A DNA stretch of 64,000 nucleotides. Source: Cichorium intybus (lineage: Eukaryota > Streptophyta > Magnoliopsida > Asterales > Asteraceae). The position numbers were made by a program, and so were the translations under genes. Location of the stretch: positions 38,377,189-38,441,188 of the forward strand of contig CM042012.1 of the NCBI GenBank assembly GCA_023525715.1. The letters are read 5' to 3'. Positions within the stretch are counted from its first letter, which is position 1. The number at the start of each line of letters is the position of its first letter. The notes beneath the pieces were generated by a model. The model did not search any database. It worked only from the letters and a program-made list of their open reading frames with translations, and was not told the DNA's origin. This document shows positions 1-12,324 of this stretch, piece after piece.

Positions 1-610
1 GCAAAGTCCATTTGGGTTGCCCTTGGTAGTCCAACCGGCATCAAGGTTAAATAGAGAGAGAAATAAATAGTTCGTTAATTTATTATGTGATAATAAATTA
101 ATGATAAACTAGTTTGGAATTAATCAGAATTAATTGGAATTAATTTGGAATTAATTAAAAGTGCAGGGGCTAAATTGATTATAAGTGCAGGGGCTAGAAT
201 ACAATTGTTCAAAAGTTGAACACTATAAATAAGCCTCTCCCCATCACTTGAAATCTTGCACCATTCCAAATCATCTCCTTGGAATTTCTCTTCTCTCCTT
301 GCCGTCTATAATCATTCTCTAAGGTTTTATAGCGAGCCGTTCTTAATAAGAGGTTAAGACAGTTAACCTCTGCTTGGGCTTCTGGGTGTGATCTCATTTG
401 AGGCAGGACACTTGTGCTGCTCGGCTTCAAGAATAAAACTAAAGGTTAGTTTTATTAATTGTTTTATATAGAAATTTATGTTAGTCGTTATTAGAAATTT
501 CTGTTAGCCGTTAGAATTATTATTATATGTTCAAAGATAGAAAACATAGATCCTTTCTAGGTTGCATGTGAACTTAGGATTTTAGTTCATAGATTGCATA
601 AAACCTTACA
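1..610 (+). repeat. 5' LTR of copia A (partial)
   Basis: Matches 6516-7125 base for base except four substitutions. It ends ...CCTTACA directly before the primer-binding site. It would carry promoter and transcription start for the element; TATA-like AT-rich stretches occur near 220-235 (TATAAATAAG) and could be the U3 promoter box, which is an inference. Confidence 0.95.
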
Positions 611-611
611 G

Positions 612-622
612 TGGTATCAGAG
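612..622 (+). other. Primer-binding site, copia A
   Basis: TGGTATCAGAG one base after the LTR end is the complement of the 3' end of initiator tRNA-Met, the usual primer for plant copia reverse transcription. Confidence 0.93.
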
Positions 623-1077
623 TGTTGGTTGTTTTCTTATTGAATTGTTATAATTGTTTAATTAAAAGATAAATTAAATCGTTTAACGGTTTAAATTTAA
701 TTTTAAAATTAAGAGTTAATTTTTAAAAAATTAAATAGATAAAACAGAAATATTTTAAAAGTTTAAAATACATCTTATATATATTATAATTAATAGTTAA
801 TATTTTATATATAAGATAAATTGGTTAGTCTTACCGTTAGTAGGCCTCATTCACAAAACTGTCCTATAAAGAGGGTATAAGGCGACTGCCTATAAAATGG
901 TAGTCTAATGGGTATCCATTCTCACCCACCGCTCTCCTGGTAAGTCGAGTGTCGTTAGCCGAACGGGTTTGATGGAACCGCTAAAGCCTCTTAAAAGTAA
1001 AATTATATATTTGAAAGTACTAGAATCATTATAAAAATCCCAATCTAGTTACTTTAGAAAAAATGAGAATTTGATGC

Positions 1078-1425
1078 TAACCCATGAAATTGCACATTGC
1101 ACTTTATGAAATGTTGGTGGAGCGTGTGTGGTTTACCGGCACACCAATGGGGGTTCATAAAGAGTAGCAATGGGTGTCTCGGGTGTTATCATTGTTGATG
1201 GAGCGTGTGTGATTTACCGGCACATCAATTTGAGATGATAATGGACCCCGAGAGTACCAAGCTAATTTGCATGGTTATTCACACCCGGTTTGTGATCCTC
1301 GGCATCCCAGTCACAAACGGTGGGGCATATCCGAGATTAAACATGCTATTGAACAGTTCAATAAATCTCAAAAGAAACTAGGAATTCCATTTATAATAAG
1401 ATTATTTTTCCGCGGTGGAATTGGC
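1078..1425 (+). other. Array of five stem-loops in the copia A leader
   Basis: Read by eye on the RNA-sense strand. SL-I (1080-1175): ACCCAT/ATGGGT, CTTTATGAA/TTCATAAAG and TTGGTG/CACCAA. SL-II (1177-1253): TCTCGGG/CCCGAGA, TTATCAT/ATGATAA and TTGATG/CATCAA. SL-III (1269-1346): GCATG/CATGC and GTTTGTGA/TCACAAAC. SL-IV (1347-1363): TATTGAAC/GTTCAATA around one base. SL-V (1383-1422): AATTCCA/TGGAATT. SL-I and SL-II share the apical sequence GTGTGTGRTTTACCGG and have a compensatory pair change in the adjacent stem (TTGGTG/CACCAA to TTGATG/CATCAA). The position between primer-binding site and gag fits a packaging, dimerisation or translation-control RNA; that role is inferred. Confidence 0.65.
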
Positions 1426-1580
1426 TGAATCGTCATTCGCCTACCTTTATAAAATTTGCTTATAGATTACGGCATCCCTCTTCTATGTTGCAAATTGTTA
1501 TAGTTGGATCCTAGCCTTATTTTATATTGGGTTATTATAAGGACCGACAAGTATCTAATTAAACTTGCCTTCTTTTAAAG

Positions 1581-4500
1581 ATGTCTTCTGCTGATCAATC
1601 CGTTCCCCACTCAAACTCCAGTGTTCCCTCTATCTTTTCACTGTGTTCCAAGGTTCAATTGAACGGGACAAACTATAATGACTGGATTAGAAATATAAAG
1701 ATGGCTCTGAGGTACGAGAACAAAGAGTATGTCCTCGAGACCGAACTTGTCGATATTGACTCTGAAACTGCTACTCCCGAGGAGATTGCCTCGTACCAAA
1801 AACATTCTGATGATGCGACCAAAGTGGCCTGCATCATGATCACCACAATGAACCCCGAATTGCAAAGGATATACGAAGACTACTGGCCCTTTGAGATGCA
1901 CAAGGATCTTGCGGAAAAGATCCGCAAGCAAGAGCGCATCGAGAGGTGCGAGGTGGTCAAGGACTTCACGAACAGCAAACCTAAAGATGGAGAGTCCATC
2001 TGCGCTCATGTGCAAAGAATGCAAGGTTACGTGGAGCGGCTTAGAAAGCTTGTGATGCCAGTACCGGAGGAGTTGGCCGTTGACATAGTGCTTAACTCCC
2101 TACCGAGTTCTTATGACCAGTTCAGGCTGGCTTATCATTTGAACAACAATCAGGCTAACCTGACTGAGTTGCATCGCATGCTTCGAGTTGCTGAGGACGG
2201 AATGAAGGGTAAAAGTGTATCCTCCGTAAATCAGCCGGTCCTAGCCATTGGAAGTGGCAAAGGAAAGAAGAGGAAGGGCCTTCCTAAGCAAAATTGGAGG
2301 GAAAAGGTTCAGGTCGGGTCATCAAGCAATGGCTCGAGAACCAAGTCTTCCCAGATTCCTTGTGTGGCCAACCCCGATGAAGCCAACTGTTTCTACTGCA
2401 AAGAGAAGGGCCATTGGAAGAGAAGCTGCCCCAAATACTTGCAGGATGTCAAGGATGGGAAAGTAAAGCCGTCGACAGCAGGTATATACACTATCTCTAA
2501 AAACTCACCATCTTCTAATTCTTGGGTCCTTGATACATGATGTGGTTTTCACATTTTTTCTGATCTGCAGGGCCTAAAGGAAAGCAGGGAGGTGGAGCAC
2601 GGTAAACTGAACTTGATCATGGGCAATAGGAGATCGTCCCCTATTACCAAGATCGGCGTTTACAGTTTAGTGCTTAGTAGTGATGTTAGTATAGAGTTAA
2701 TTAATTGTTGCTATTCGCCAGAAATGGCAAGAAACATTATTTCATTTCACGCATTGTTCAGACAAGGATTTCAATTTTCTTTTGATAATAAAATTGGTTC
2801 GATTTCTGTTTTCAAAAATGGTATTTTGATTTTTACTGCTTATCCTTGTGATGGTGTGTATGAAACCGTTGAATGTGTTGACAATTTAGGACATAGTGTA
2901 AATTATATTGATTCTACTAGTGGTGTAGAAAAGGAATGTATGTGGCATAGTCGGCTCGGGCACATCAGCAAGAAACGCATCGCCCAACTCCAAAAGGATG
3001 GAGTGTTGGAATCATTCGACCTCAGGTCGGATGATGTATGTGAATCTTGTCTGTTGGGCAAGATGACTAAATCACCTTTCAAAGGGTCTTTTGAAAGAGG
3101 TGAGGGTCTGCTGGACATCATTCACACGGATGTGTGTGGTCCATTCAGATCAACCACAAAGGATGGCACGCGGTTCTACGTAACCTTTACTGACGATTTT
3201 AGTAGATACAGTTATATCTACTTAATCAAGCAAAAGTCAGACACCTTTGAAAAGTTCAAAGAGTTTAAGAACGAGGTAGAGAATCAATTAGGCAGGAAGA
3301 TAAAGATGCTCAGGTCCGACAGAGGCGGAGAGTATCTTAGTATCGAGTTCCTAGACTATCTAAAGGAATGCGGAATAGTTTCGTAGTTGACACCTCCCAG
3401 GACACCACAGTTGAACGGTGTTGCGGAGAGGCACAACCGAACCCTATTGGACATGGTTCGTTCCATGATGAGTCGAGCTTCACTTCCCATTTACTTCTGG
3501 GGGTATGCCTTAGAGACAGCCACCCATATCCTCAATCTTGTCCCGACTAAAAAGGTTGCTAAAACACCTCATGAAATGTGGACGGGGAAAGTTCCCTCGT
3601 TGGCACATATCAAAGTCTGGGGTTGTGAGGCTTTCGTTAGACGAGAGACTCAAGACAAACTCGCAGAAAGAAGCGAAAGGTGTTTCTTCCTTGGTTATCC
3701 CAAACAGTCCTTTGGATATCTATTCTACAGACCGAGCGAGGACGTGGTCTTTGTAGCTAGACGAGCAGTCTTTCGAGAGAGAGAGCTCATATTCAAAGAG
3801 GACAGTGGGAGTACCATTGATCTGGAAGAAATTCAAGAGTCATCAGATGACGCAACCTTAGGAGAAACTAGCAACCAACATGAGGAAGAAGTTCCTGTTG
3901 GTCCGACAGATGTATCCTTACCTCTTAGGCGTTCCGGTAGGGTTAGCATGCCACCCGAGTTTTATGGGTTCCATATAACTTCGGATGGGGACACGTTTGT
4001 CAGTGATAGGACACTGATAAATTTGGATGAACCAGCTAACTACCAGGAAGCAGTGGCGGGCCCTGAGTCTGCCAAGTGGAAAGAGGTCATGGATAGCGAG
4101 ATCAAGTCCATGTATGACAATCAAGTTTGGAACTTGGTTGACAACGTAACGGGTCGAAAGACAGTCGGGTGCAAATGGATCTTCAAGAAGAAGACCGACA
4201 TGGACGGAAAGGTACACACTTTCAAGGCAAGACTAGTTGCGAAGGGCTTTACTCAAACCGCAGGGGTTGACTATGACGAGACCTTCTCACCAGTAGCCAA
4301 GATAAAGTCTATTAGGATTATGCTGGCCATAGCTGCATTTCATGACTATGAAATTTGGCAGATGGACGTCAAAACCGCTTTCCTTAACGGAAAGTTGACT
4401 GAGGATGTTTACATGAATCAGCCAGAGGGTTTTGTCGATGCAAAGTATCCCAATAAGGTGTGTAAGCTTGAGAGATCAATCTACGGATTGAAGCAAGCTT

Positions 4501-5612
4501 CTCGCAGCTGGAATCTTTGTTTCCATGAGAAAGTCAAAGAGTTTGGCTTCTCTAGGAGCGAGGATGAGTCCTGCGTATATGTCAAGGCTAGTGGGAGTAT
4601 AGTCACCTTTCTAGTGCTGTATGTCGATGACATACTGCTCATGGGAAACGACATTCCAACCTTGCAAGATGTCAAGGCTTGGCTTGGGAAATGTTTCGCC
4701 ATGAAGGACCTAGGAGAGGCTGCCTATATTCTCGGGATAAGAATATTGAGAGATAGGAAGAAGAGACTAATTGGACTTAGTCAGGGTACATACTTGGAAA
4801 AGGTACTAAAGAGGTTTAGTATGGAAAATTCCAAGAAAGGAGAGCTACCTATCCAAAGTAATGTAAAATTGAGTAAGACTCAAAGTCCGAGTACAGACGA
4901 AGAAATAGCTGAAATGAGTCGGGTACCTTACGCTTCGGCTGTAGGATCGATCATGTACGCTATGACGTGTACTCGCCCTGACGTGGCTTTTGCTTTAAGC
5001 ATGGTCAGTCGGTACCAAGGAAACCCTGGAAGGGCGCATTGGATAGCTGTGAAAAATATACTCAAGTATCTGCGAAGGACAAAGAACATGGTGTTAGTCC
5101 TCGGTGGCAGTGATACCTTGAGAGTTGAAGGATATACGGATGCCAGTTTTCAGACGGATAGAGACAGTGGTCGGTCTCAGTCGGGCTAGGTATTCCTTTT
5201 GAACGGTGGAGCAGTTACTTGGAAAAGTTCCAAGCAAGAAACAGTGGCTGATTCTACGTGCGAATCAGAGTACATAGCAGCAAGTGAAGCGTCAAAGGAA
5301 GCGGCTTGGCTGAAGAACTTTATCGGTGACCTTGGAGTAGTCCCGAGTATTCAGGAGCCCTTGGAACTGTTCTGCGATAACGAAGGTGCGGTCGCCTTGA
5401 CAAAGGAACCGCGAGATCATGGAAAGTCCAGACATATCGACAGAAAGTACCACTACATCAGACATAGGGTAGAAGAAGGTCACCTCCTTGTAAAGAGGGT
5501 ATCATCGGAAGATAATCCTGCAGATCCCTTGACAAAGGCTCTGAGTAGGATTAAGCATAATCAGCATGCTAGGAGCATTGGATTAAGAGATGATATAAGT
5601 TTTTGCAATTAG
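1581..5612 (+). pseudogene. gag-pol polyprotein of copia A, three nonsense codons
   Basis: One frame of about 1343 codons holds the whole polyprotein. Gag starts MSSADQSVPH at 1581; the zinc knuckle CFYCKEKGHWKRSC lies near residue 270. The protease motif WVLDT is cut by TGA at 2538 exactly where the LDTG glycine is expected. Then follow the GAG-pre-integrase motif MWHSRLGHISKK, integrase core residues in HTDVCGPF, FTDDFSRY and RSDRGGEY, TAG at 3384, RT with QMDVKTAFLNG, YGLKQASRSW and YVDDILLMGND (near 4620), TAG at 5187, then RNase H with DNEGAVAL and SRHIDRKYHYIR. All three stops are single-base nonsense changes in an otherwise open frame, so the element is probably dead by itself but could be mobilised in trans. 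Start chosen as the first ATG after the leader that gives a copia gag. Confidence 0.93.
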
Positions 5613-6458
5613 ATAGGTTTTGAAACTTATAACAATGTTATGGTATTTGACTTATGTGATTTAATAATGGAGATTTATTAATGAGTAATGGTTTACTAAT
5701 TTTGTCAATAATATATCATTGTGTTTCATTTTGCATGTTTTATTTCCTGAATAATTGGATTATTCAAATATCCACAGTCGTTCATACTTTTAGGGAGTAA
5801 GTATGAAGCAAGGCTGTCATGAATTAGTTGTAGATTGTCTAAGGAGTTAGACATTGCAATAAGATTGCTGCAACATTCATGAGTACTTGGAAATAGAGAT
5901 TTGAGTATTGGATAAACCCGCGCTCAATGGATTGCTTCATGGATTATATCACGAGCAATATTGAGACGATAATATCTTTTGATCTTTAAGCTAAGACATA
6001 TGAGTTATGATTTACTAGACGGTTGTTCATTGATAATACGAAAACGCATCGGTAACTCAATGTTATAAAACGTGTTGTTGTGAGTAATTTGTCTGGTAAA
6101 AGACATAAGTATATGAGTCAAAGTTTATTCGTCCCTTGACCCTAACGGGGAACAGATATCTGTAGGCCTCTCGATGAATTTGAAGTTGACTAAAATGGTT
6201 GGCCAACCGTGACTAAATTGGTAGTCTAAGAGTCATATACAAATAGGAAATCGATGAACAGTGAATCAGACCAGATTGATTTTATCCATGTATTGAGTCT
6301 GAAAAATATCTAGTTGGACGGAGGATCATCTGATCACTTATCTTTGGACAGAACTGACTAGGTCAGAGTTCGGCAGCAGTTTCTAGGAAGCTACAGTTTG
6401 CTAATTAATCTGAAGATAAATGGAAAATTAAAGTCATAGACTTATCCAAGTGGGAGAC
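5613..6458 (+). other. 3' untranslated region and polypurine tract, copia A
   Basis: Noncoding between the RNase H stop and the 3' LTR. No further ORF of note is seen. The purine-rich AAGTGGGAGA at 6448-6457 directly before the LTR is the plus-strand primer. Confidence 0.8.
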
Positions 6459-7125
6459 TGTTGGATTAGGTGTCTAAGCCATGACTTATAATTTGTATTT
6501 ATCTTATTAATAGAAGCAAAGTCCATTTGGGTTGCCCTTGGTAGTCCAACCGGCATCAAGGTTAAATAGAGAGAGAAATAAATAGTTCGTTAATTTATTA
6601 TGTGATAATAAATTAATGATAAACTAGTTTGGAATTAATCAGAATTAATTGGAATTAATTTGGAATTAATTAAAAGTGCAGGGGCTAAATTGATTATAAG
6701 TGCAGGGGCTAGAATACAATTGTTCAAAAGTTGAACACTATAAATAAGCCTCTCCCCATCACTTGAAATCTTGCACCATTCCAAATCATCTCCTTGGAAT
6801 TTCTCTTCTCTCCTTGCCGTCTATAATCCTTCTCTAAGGTTTTATAGCGAGCCGTTCTTAATAAGAGGTTAAGACAGTTAACCTCTGCTTGGGCTTCTGG
6901 GTGTGATCTCATTTGAGGCAGGACACTTGTGCTGCTCGGCTTCAAGAATAAAACTAAAGGTTAGTTTTATTAATTGTTTTATATAGAAATTTCTGTTAGT
7001 CGTTATTAGAAATTTCTGTTAGTCGTTAGAATTATTATTATATGTTCAAAGATAGAAAACATAGATCATTTCTAGGTTGCATGTGAACTTAGGATTTTAG
7101 TTCATAGATTGCATAAAACCTTACA
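6459..7125 (+). repeat. 3' LTR of copia A (667 bp)
   Basis: Starts TGTTGGATTAGG after the polypurine tract and ends CCTTACA, i.e. the canonical TG...CA. It is a full-length reference for the truncated 5' LTR. Confidence 0.95.
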
Positions 7126-9607
7126 ATTACGTAGTTTTATTGTTGTATGAAACAGTGTAAATACATGTTTACTCGTAGACTAATTGTAGTTTTAATTCCA
7201 AAAAACTCGTATGTATAAGTAAACCGTACTTATATTTATATCTTTGATAAAACGTAGTTTTAATTTCATAGAACCAATGCGTATAATTAAAACCATACTT
7301 ATATTTGTAACTCGTTAAAATGTAGTTTTAATACCATAAAACTTATATGAGGAATCTCTTTCCTTGTAAAAGGTAGTATTGTACTCCAAGAAAATCTCAT
7401 ATTTTGTTATGAATGTATCCAAGTCTTAAAAATTCAAAGACTAAAATGTATAGCGTAGTTTGTAGTATAAAACATTTGAAAATGTATATTTCCACGTAAA
7501 CAATTTATAAAGTTGATTTTCCATGAGAGACATCCTATAACCATACTGTGACCATGTAGGCCTGCTTCGACGTTCTTCAGGCGTCGGACTGTTATGACAT
7601 TTGTCACCTCAGACCCGTCGGTCTAGCTGTAGCTAGCAGCTCAGGTGCGGGGTTGTCAATCCCGTATAGATCTATACACAAATATCACGTTCTCTTACCG
7701 AGACTCTGGTTATAAATTTCAGGACTTATAGTATGTACTTAAATAAGCACTGTGAAGACCTGTCTCACAAAAATGTATGTATCAATCAACTTGTTTACGT
7801 AAAGTTTGTATATGAAAAACCCTTGTATTTGCCCATTATCATTTTTCCCATGATAATATAGTAATGTATAATAATTATATATTTGTATATAATTAATTAT
7901 CTTGTTCTAACGATAATAATAATATTTGTAATCCCAAACTATTCCTATAATAGTTTATTTTTAGTATTCTTGTCGTGAAAAGCATATATTTACGAATATA
8001 TATGAAATAACTTATTTAAATGGTTATAAACAACATCTTTTAAGATATTTTCCATAATAGTGGTATAATAACTTGATTATACTCTTTATTAATTCAAATA
8101 TAATATTTCATGACTATCAAATAAAGAACGGCCAGGTAGAAGATCAAATGGGGAGGCAGGACCCTTTCAGCGTATAAGTCTTTCGGAAATCCAGCAACCT
8201 ATCCCAAATGATCGGCCTAGACACCGCTCTCGTAAGTAGATCATTCGATATTATATTTTGGAACTATAGTTGAATTGTTGTCATAATGATGTTTACAAAA
8301 TTTACATTTTGTGTACTACTGTTACAAATGAGTATAAATAGCTATTTTTATAGTATAACTTGTATTCTCCCCCTTAAAAACTTGAATAAATATAAAAAGA
8401 AGGGGTATGAACTCACCTCAATGTCGACTAGGATCTTATCGTCAATTGTTGTTAGATCGCCCGACTCTTCGTGCTTCTAACTCGAACTCACTATATTTAT
8501 AACTGAAATATCTACTTCTAACGCTCATTCTTCGTATATCTCTCTATACGTATCGAAGAACTTGTTTGTGTGATTTGAATGACTAGAATGACGCTATATT
8601 TATAGCAGATTTATTTTCGTATTGCAGCCCTCAAGATACAGATATCTGACTTTTATAGCTTTTAGAATTTGATTATGACTAAACATACCCTTAAAATACT
8701 CTTTAAATAGATTTAATAGTTTCTATATAAAATGAATGATTTTTGTTTATAAAAATATGATCTACAAAAATCGTAGTTTAATAATGTCAACTTTTTAACT
8801 AAAAGTCTTTAACGAATTAACGAAAGGGTATTAATTGTAAGTTTAATAAAAATATAGGGTTTAAATGTAAATACAATTTCATTTTAAAGAAAAAGAAAAT
8901 ATTAAATATAAAACTAATATAAATAATATTAAATTTTGACGTCACATTGTTCGTATCGATGATACCGTTTTGACGGTAAATTTTCCGTTTTATAAAACGT
9001 CATCATATTATTGATAAACTTAAAAATACGTATTGAATACGTAGTGTTCGAAATAAAAATACGAATTCTTTGAGTGTAAAATGTGTAAAATTGATTAAAT
9101 AATGAAGTAAGGTCCACTTTATATAAAATAAAATTAAACAAAATTCAAACTTTGAAAAGACAGGCCACGGCCGTGTGTTTCTTTGCTATCTTTTGACTAT
9201 AATTATTATTATTTTTTTATTTTTTTTAATATTATATAAATATTTTAATAATCAAACGTCGCTTTCAAGTTAAATTAAACGTTTTTCTATCATAACTTTT
9301 TATATATAACGTTTGGTAAAAATATAAATATATATTCGGAACCGTCGTATTTTTGTCTACGTTTTGATATAAAATTTGTAATATTCGGACGAGTTTTAAA
9401 TTTTACCGTTCACTATTCACATCGAATATTATTCACGACGTAATTTTTTTTAACATCAAGCTCAGCAGGGTTTGCTCGTATAATTAATTTGAATTAGCGT
9501 AAATAATATATCGTATAGATTATGAAATTTACATTTCACATATTGACCTAATGTACGTTTTGGCTGCCTTGAGTTGACTTTTGTTGACTTATTTGACGGT
9601 TGTCACA
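7126..9607 (-). repeat. Probable Ty3/gypsy LTR fragment (possibly solo)
   Basis: No protein-coding signal. The minus strand would begin TGTGACAACCGTCAAAT at 9607, a start common in Tekay/Retand-type gypsy LTRs, and contains the LTR-like stretch near 7560-7680 with phrases such as CCCGCACCTGAGCTGC. Its distal part would be interrupted by copia A at 7125. Boundaries are inferred; the second edge is outside the window or unrecognised, so this could also be an internal fragment. Confidence 0.4.
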
Positions 9608-10361
9608 ATTTTTATTGATATGTCAACTAGTTTTGTTATGAAATTCAATCAACTTTTGATTTTTGACATATATATAATTTTCCTAAAAATATATCTAATC
9701 GGAGTACTCCGAGTACTCGCTACTCCGTAGTCAGCTGAACGAGTACCGAATAGCGATTTCCGCAACACTAAACTTTATTGAGTACTCTAGGTCTAGTCGA
9801 ACTAGTACTCTTGGGTCTAGTTATTGAGTTTGGTAAAATTTATTCGTCTAGCAAGGTTCTCGTCTCAGCCAAATATGTGTGGGTAGTTTCACCCTTAGGT
9901 CTGAACTTTAGACTCGATCTAGTCCATTGGTCCCGACCACCGGTTCGGCCTTACAAATTGACCAGCTCGATGTAACGACTGTTTGTAGTGAGTCGACCAT
10001 TTTGACATGTCATCAAAGAGGTTAAGGGATAGAAAGGGAAATAATAACTTTTTTTTCAAAAAACAAAGGTGTTTTATGAAAAGATAGAAGATTCTCCCAT
10101 ATGAAGTTATAAAAATTGAGAAACATCTACTTGTGATTTATCCTTTGATAATTAGTAATTTCATAAATGGTATATTTCAAATGAATTATTTAGAAGTTAG
10201 TCTGTGTCGAATTGGAACCGAGCTAGGACAGAAACGACTTAGAGAGAAAACCGAACCGATTAAGGGTGTTTGATCTCGGTTTTGTTTCGGTTTCGGTTCT
10301 CATGGTTCAAACCGAATCAGCATCGAATTTGATGATGTTATTGTGTAATTAGGGCATCTCC
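9608..10361. other. Intergenic, no gene recognised
   Basis: AT-rich with a short stretch near 9700-9760 of self-complementary words (CGGAGTACTCCG) that looks like the end of a decayed DNA transposon. I see no exon, RNA gene or complete element. Confidence 0.5.
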
Positions 10362-10515
10362 AACCCCACTCTATAAATAGAGTTACTTCATTTTTTACTC
10401 TATTTTGCTCCAACCCAACACTATAACCAACTCTATATTTAGGTATTTGAATAGTATTACTTCAAATATAGAGTAATACTATTCATTTACACCAAATATA
10501 GAGTTAATGTTTCAC
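10362..10515. repeat. MITE fragment with AGGGCATCTCCAACC end
   Basis: GGGCATCTCCAAC is a terminal sequence seen in many plant MITEs. It is followed by short inverted words (CTATAAATAGAG; AATATAGAG repeated). The opposite terminus is not found, so the copy is probably truncated. Confidence 0.45.
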
Positions 10516-10723
10516 TTGTCATTTTTAGTACTCCAGTTTTTATTTTTATACATTTCTAGTTTATTTAAATATAATAACAAATATTTACAATCATATTATA
10601 TATATTAAATGATATTAATTAATTATAATTATCAAAATTGAATATTTATACATCGAATTCAATAAAAATTTACGTATATTTAAAAAAAATTAAAGCATGA
10701 TAACATATTTTATAAAAAACGTA

Positions 10724-10873
<150 letters not shown>

Positions 10874-11455
10874 GATATATTAAAAACTGTAATTATTGTG
10901 TGGACGTAAGGACCAATCAGAGACGAGAATCAGCCAAGGGTATTTTTGTCAATTGATTTATAGGTTAGTTAATTAAATTAAATCTATTCCTATAATTATG
11001 CTATAATTATGGTAAGGTGGACCTATAATTGTGGAATCCTGTTAACCAATTGAATACCCTAGCTGCCATAGACACGCTCCTGGAACGTCCGCCACATTCA
11101 TCTCACGCCTCCGTAAACACCACCGGCTGATCTCCTAGAATCGCCTGCAGCACCACCTGGAACCTCCTGGAACCGCCTGCACCACCACCGATTCCACTAG
11201 AATTAAGGCGGCCTCATCATCACGGCAACCCACCGTCGGCCCCTGGTCCGCCAAGCAACCACCGCCAGATCAATATGTGTAAAAACCATTTTCTACTGAT
11301 ATGATTCACATTCTACATTCTTCTCCACTCCGTTGAATCTTGATTGAAATTATTGCTGGTTGCGATTCCAGTTTTGATTAACGATTGGCGATTGCTTCTT
11401 TGCGATTGGCAGTAAGCAATTTGAGATCCAATTCGTATTGCAGGTAAGTGATTCC

Positions 11456-11831
11456 TGCTACCAATGCTAGCATACAAGTTTGAAGATGATCTTGTATTCA
11501 TCATCAGTGGATTCACCATGCTTAATATTGGGCCTCAGATAGTTTAGCCATCTCAATCTGCAGCTCTTGCCACATCTTTTTAGACCTGCAGGCGCAAATC
11601 CATCAGCCAAGAACAACAAGAAAACCCTTCAATCAATTTCTTTCAAAAAACACTGAAAAATGGAAAGAATGAGAAAGAGAAGTGGGGGTTAATTACCCCC
11701 TTTGTGAGGGAGAGCAATCTAGTTACCACCAGTGCCGTATTTGTCAATGAAGCTTTTGAGTTTTGCATCTTCTTAGGAGACCATGGCCATCTTTTTACAT
11801 TTTCTTTGTCACAACATAGAGCCCTTCTCAT
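11456..11831 (-). pseudogene. R2R3-MYB gene fragment (two exons plus intron)
   Basis: Exon 1, complement(11697..11831), encodes a damaged R2R3-MYB N-terminus: CCDKENVKR then, after a one-base deletion, EDAKLKSFIDKYGTGGN, a TAG in place of the first-repeat Trp codon, and IALPHK. The deletion-corrected length, 136 nt, ends at a GT donor where the first intron of R2R3-MYB genes usually lies. Intron complement(11586..11696) ends CTGCAG. Exon 2, complement(11456..11585), is 130 nt and encodes LKRCGKSCRLRWLNYLRP followed by NIKHGESTDDEYKII and a frameshift. The remainder of repeat R3 and the C-terminal region are missing. A 5'-UTR-like CT/AG-rich leader lies at 11832-11960. Several changes are C-to-T type. 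Retained intron argues for DNA-level capture or truncation rather than retroposition. Confidence 0.85.
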
Positions 11832-12324
11832 CTCTGTGTATGTGTGTGTGCTTCTGGTTGTATGTATCTCACTTAGAAATTGGCTTTTTTCAGAACAAAA
11901 TCTCTCTCCTGTCTCTCTCTGTGTGTATCTAACTATGTACTCTATGTGTGTTTGTGATGTTAATTAAATGTACAATCTTGTTTGGTGGGTTTGCAGGTTG
12001 GCAAGAGACTTGTTCTGATGGAGGTCAATAAAGAAATATTTGTTTAACAGATGCACAACACAGTTTTTCTGGGAGTTGCAGACCATGATTCAATTGTTCA
12101 GGTTCGTATTGCAGGTTTGTTTGAACTAATTTCATATTGTTGCAACCTAAAAGAAATCGACTACAATATTGTAGGTTCGTATTACAGGTCACGATTCTAG
12201 TTTGTTTATGTTTTACAATCCTAAAAGCAATCAATTGTAAGCTCTTTAACATGAACTAATTTCAGATTGTTGGTATAATGTATATGGATGTTATTTTAGA
12301 ATACTATGAATGGTGTTTGTTGAA

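Larger units (their letters stand above)
1..7125 (+). mobile_element. Ty1/copia retrotransposon A, left end cut by window
   Basis: Complete copia architecture in the order LTR, primer-binding site, structured leader, gag-protease-integrase-RT-RNase H, polypurine tract, LTR. The 3' LTR is 667 bp; the 5' LTR lacks its first 57 bp because the window starts inside it. The 610 comparable LTR positions differ at only four sites (314, 478, 508 and 553 against 6829, 6993, 7023 and 7068), which indicates a recent insertion. The copy cannot make a full polyprotein because the single frame contains three nonsense codons. The 3' flank begins ATTAC, a candidate target duplication whose partner lies outside the window. 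The element appears to sit inside an older gypsy LTR that continues at 7126. Copia order (integrase before RT) is certain; the exact lineage was not determined. Confidence 0.95.
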
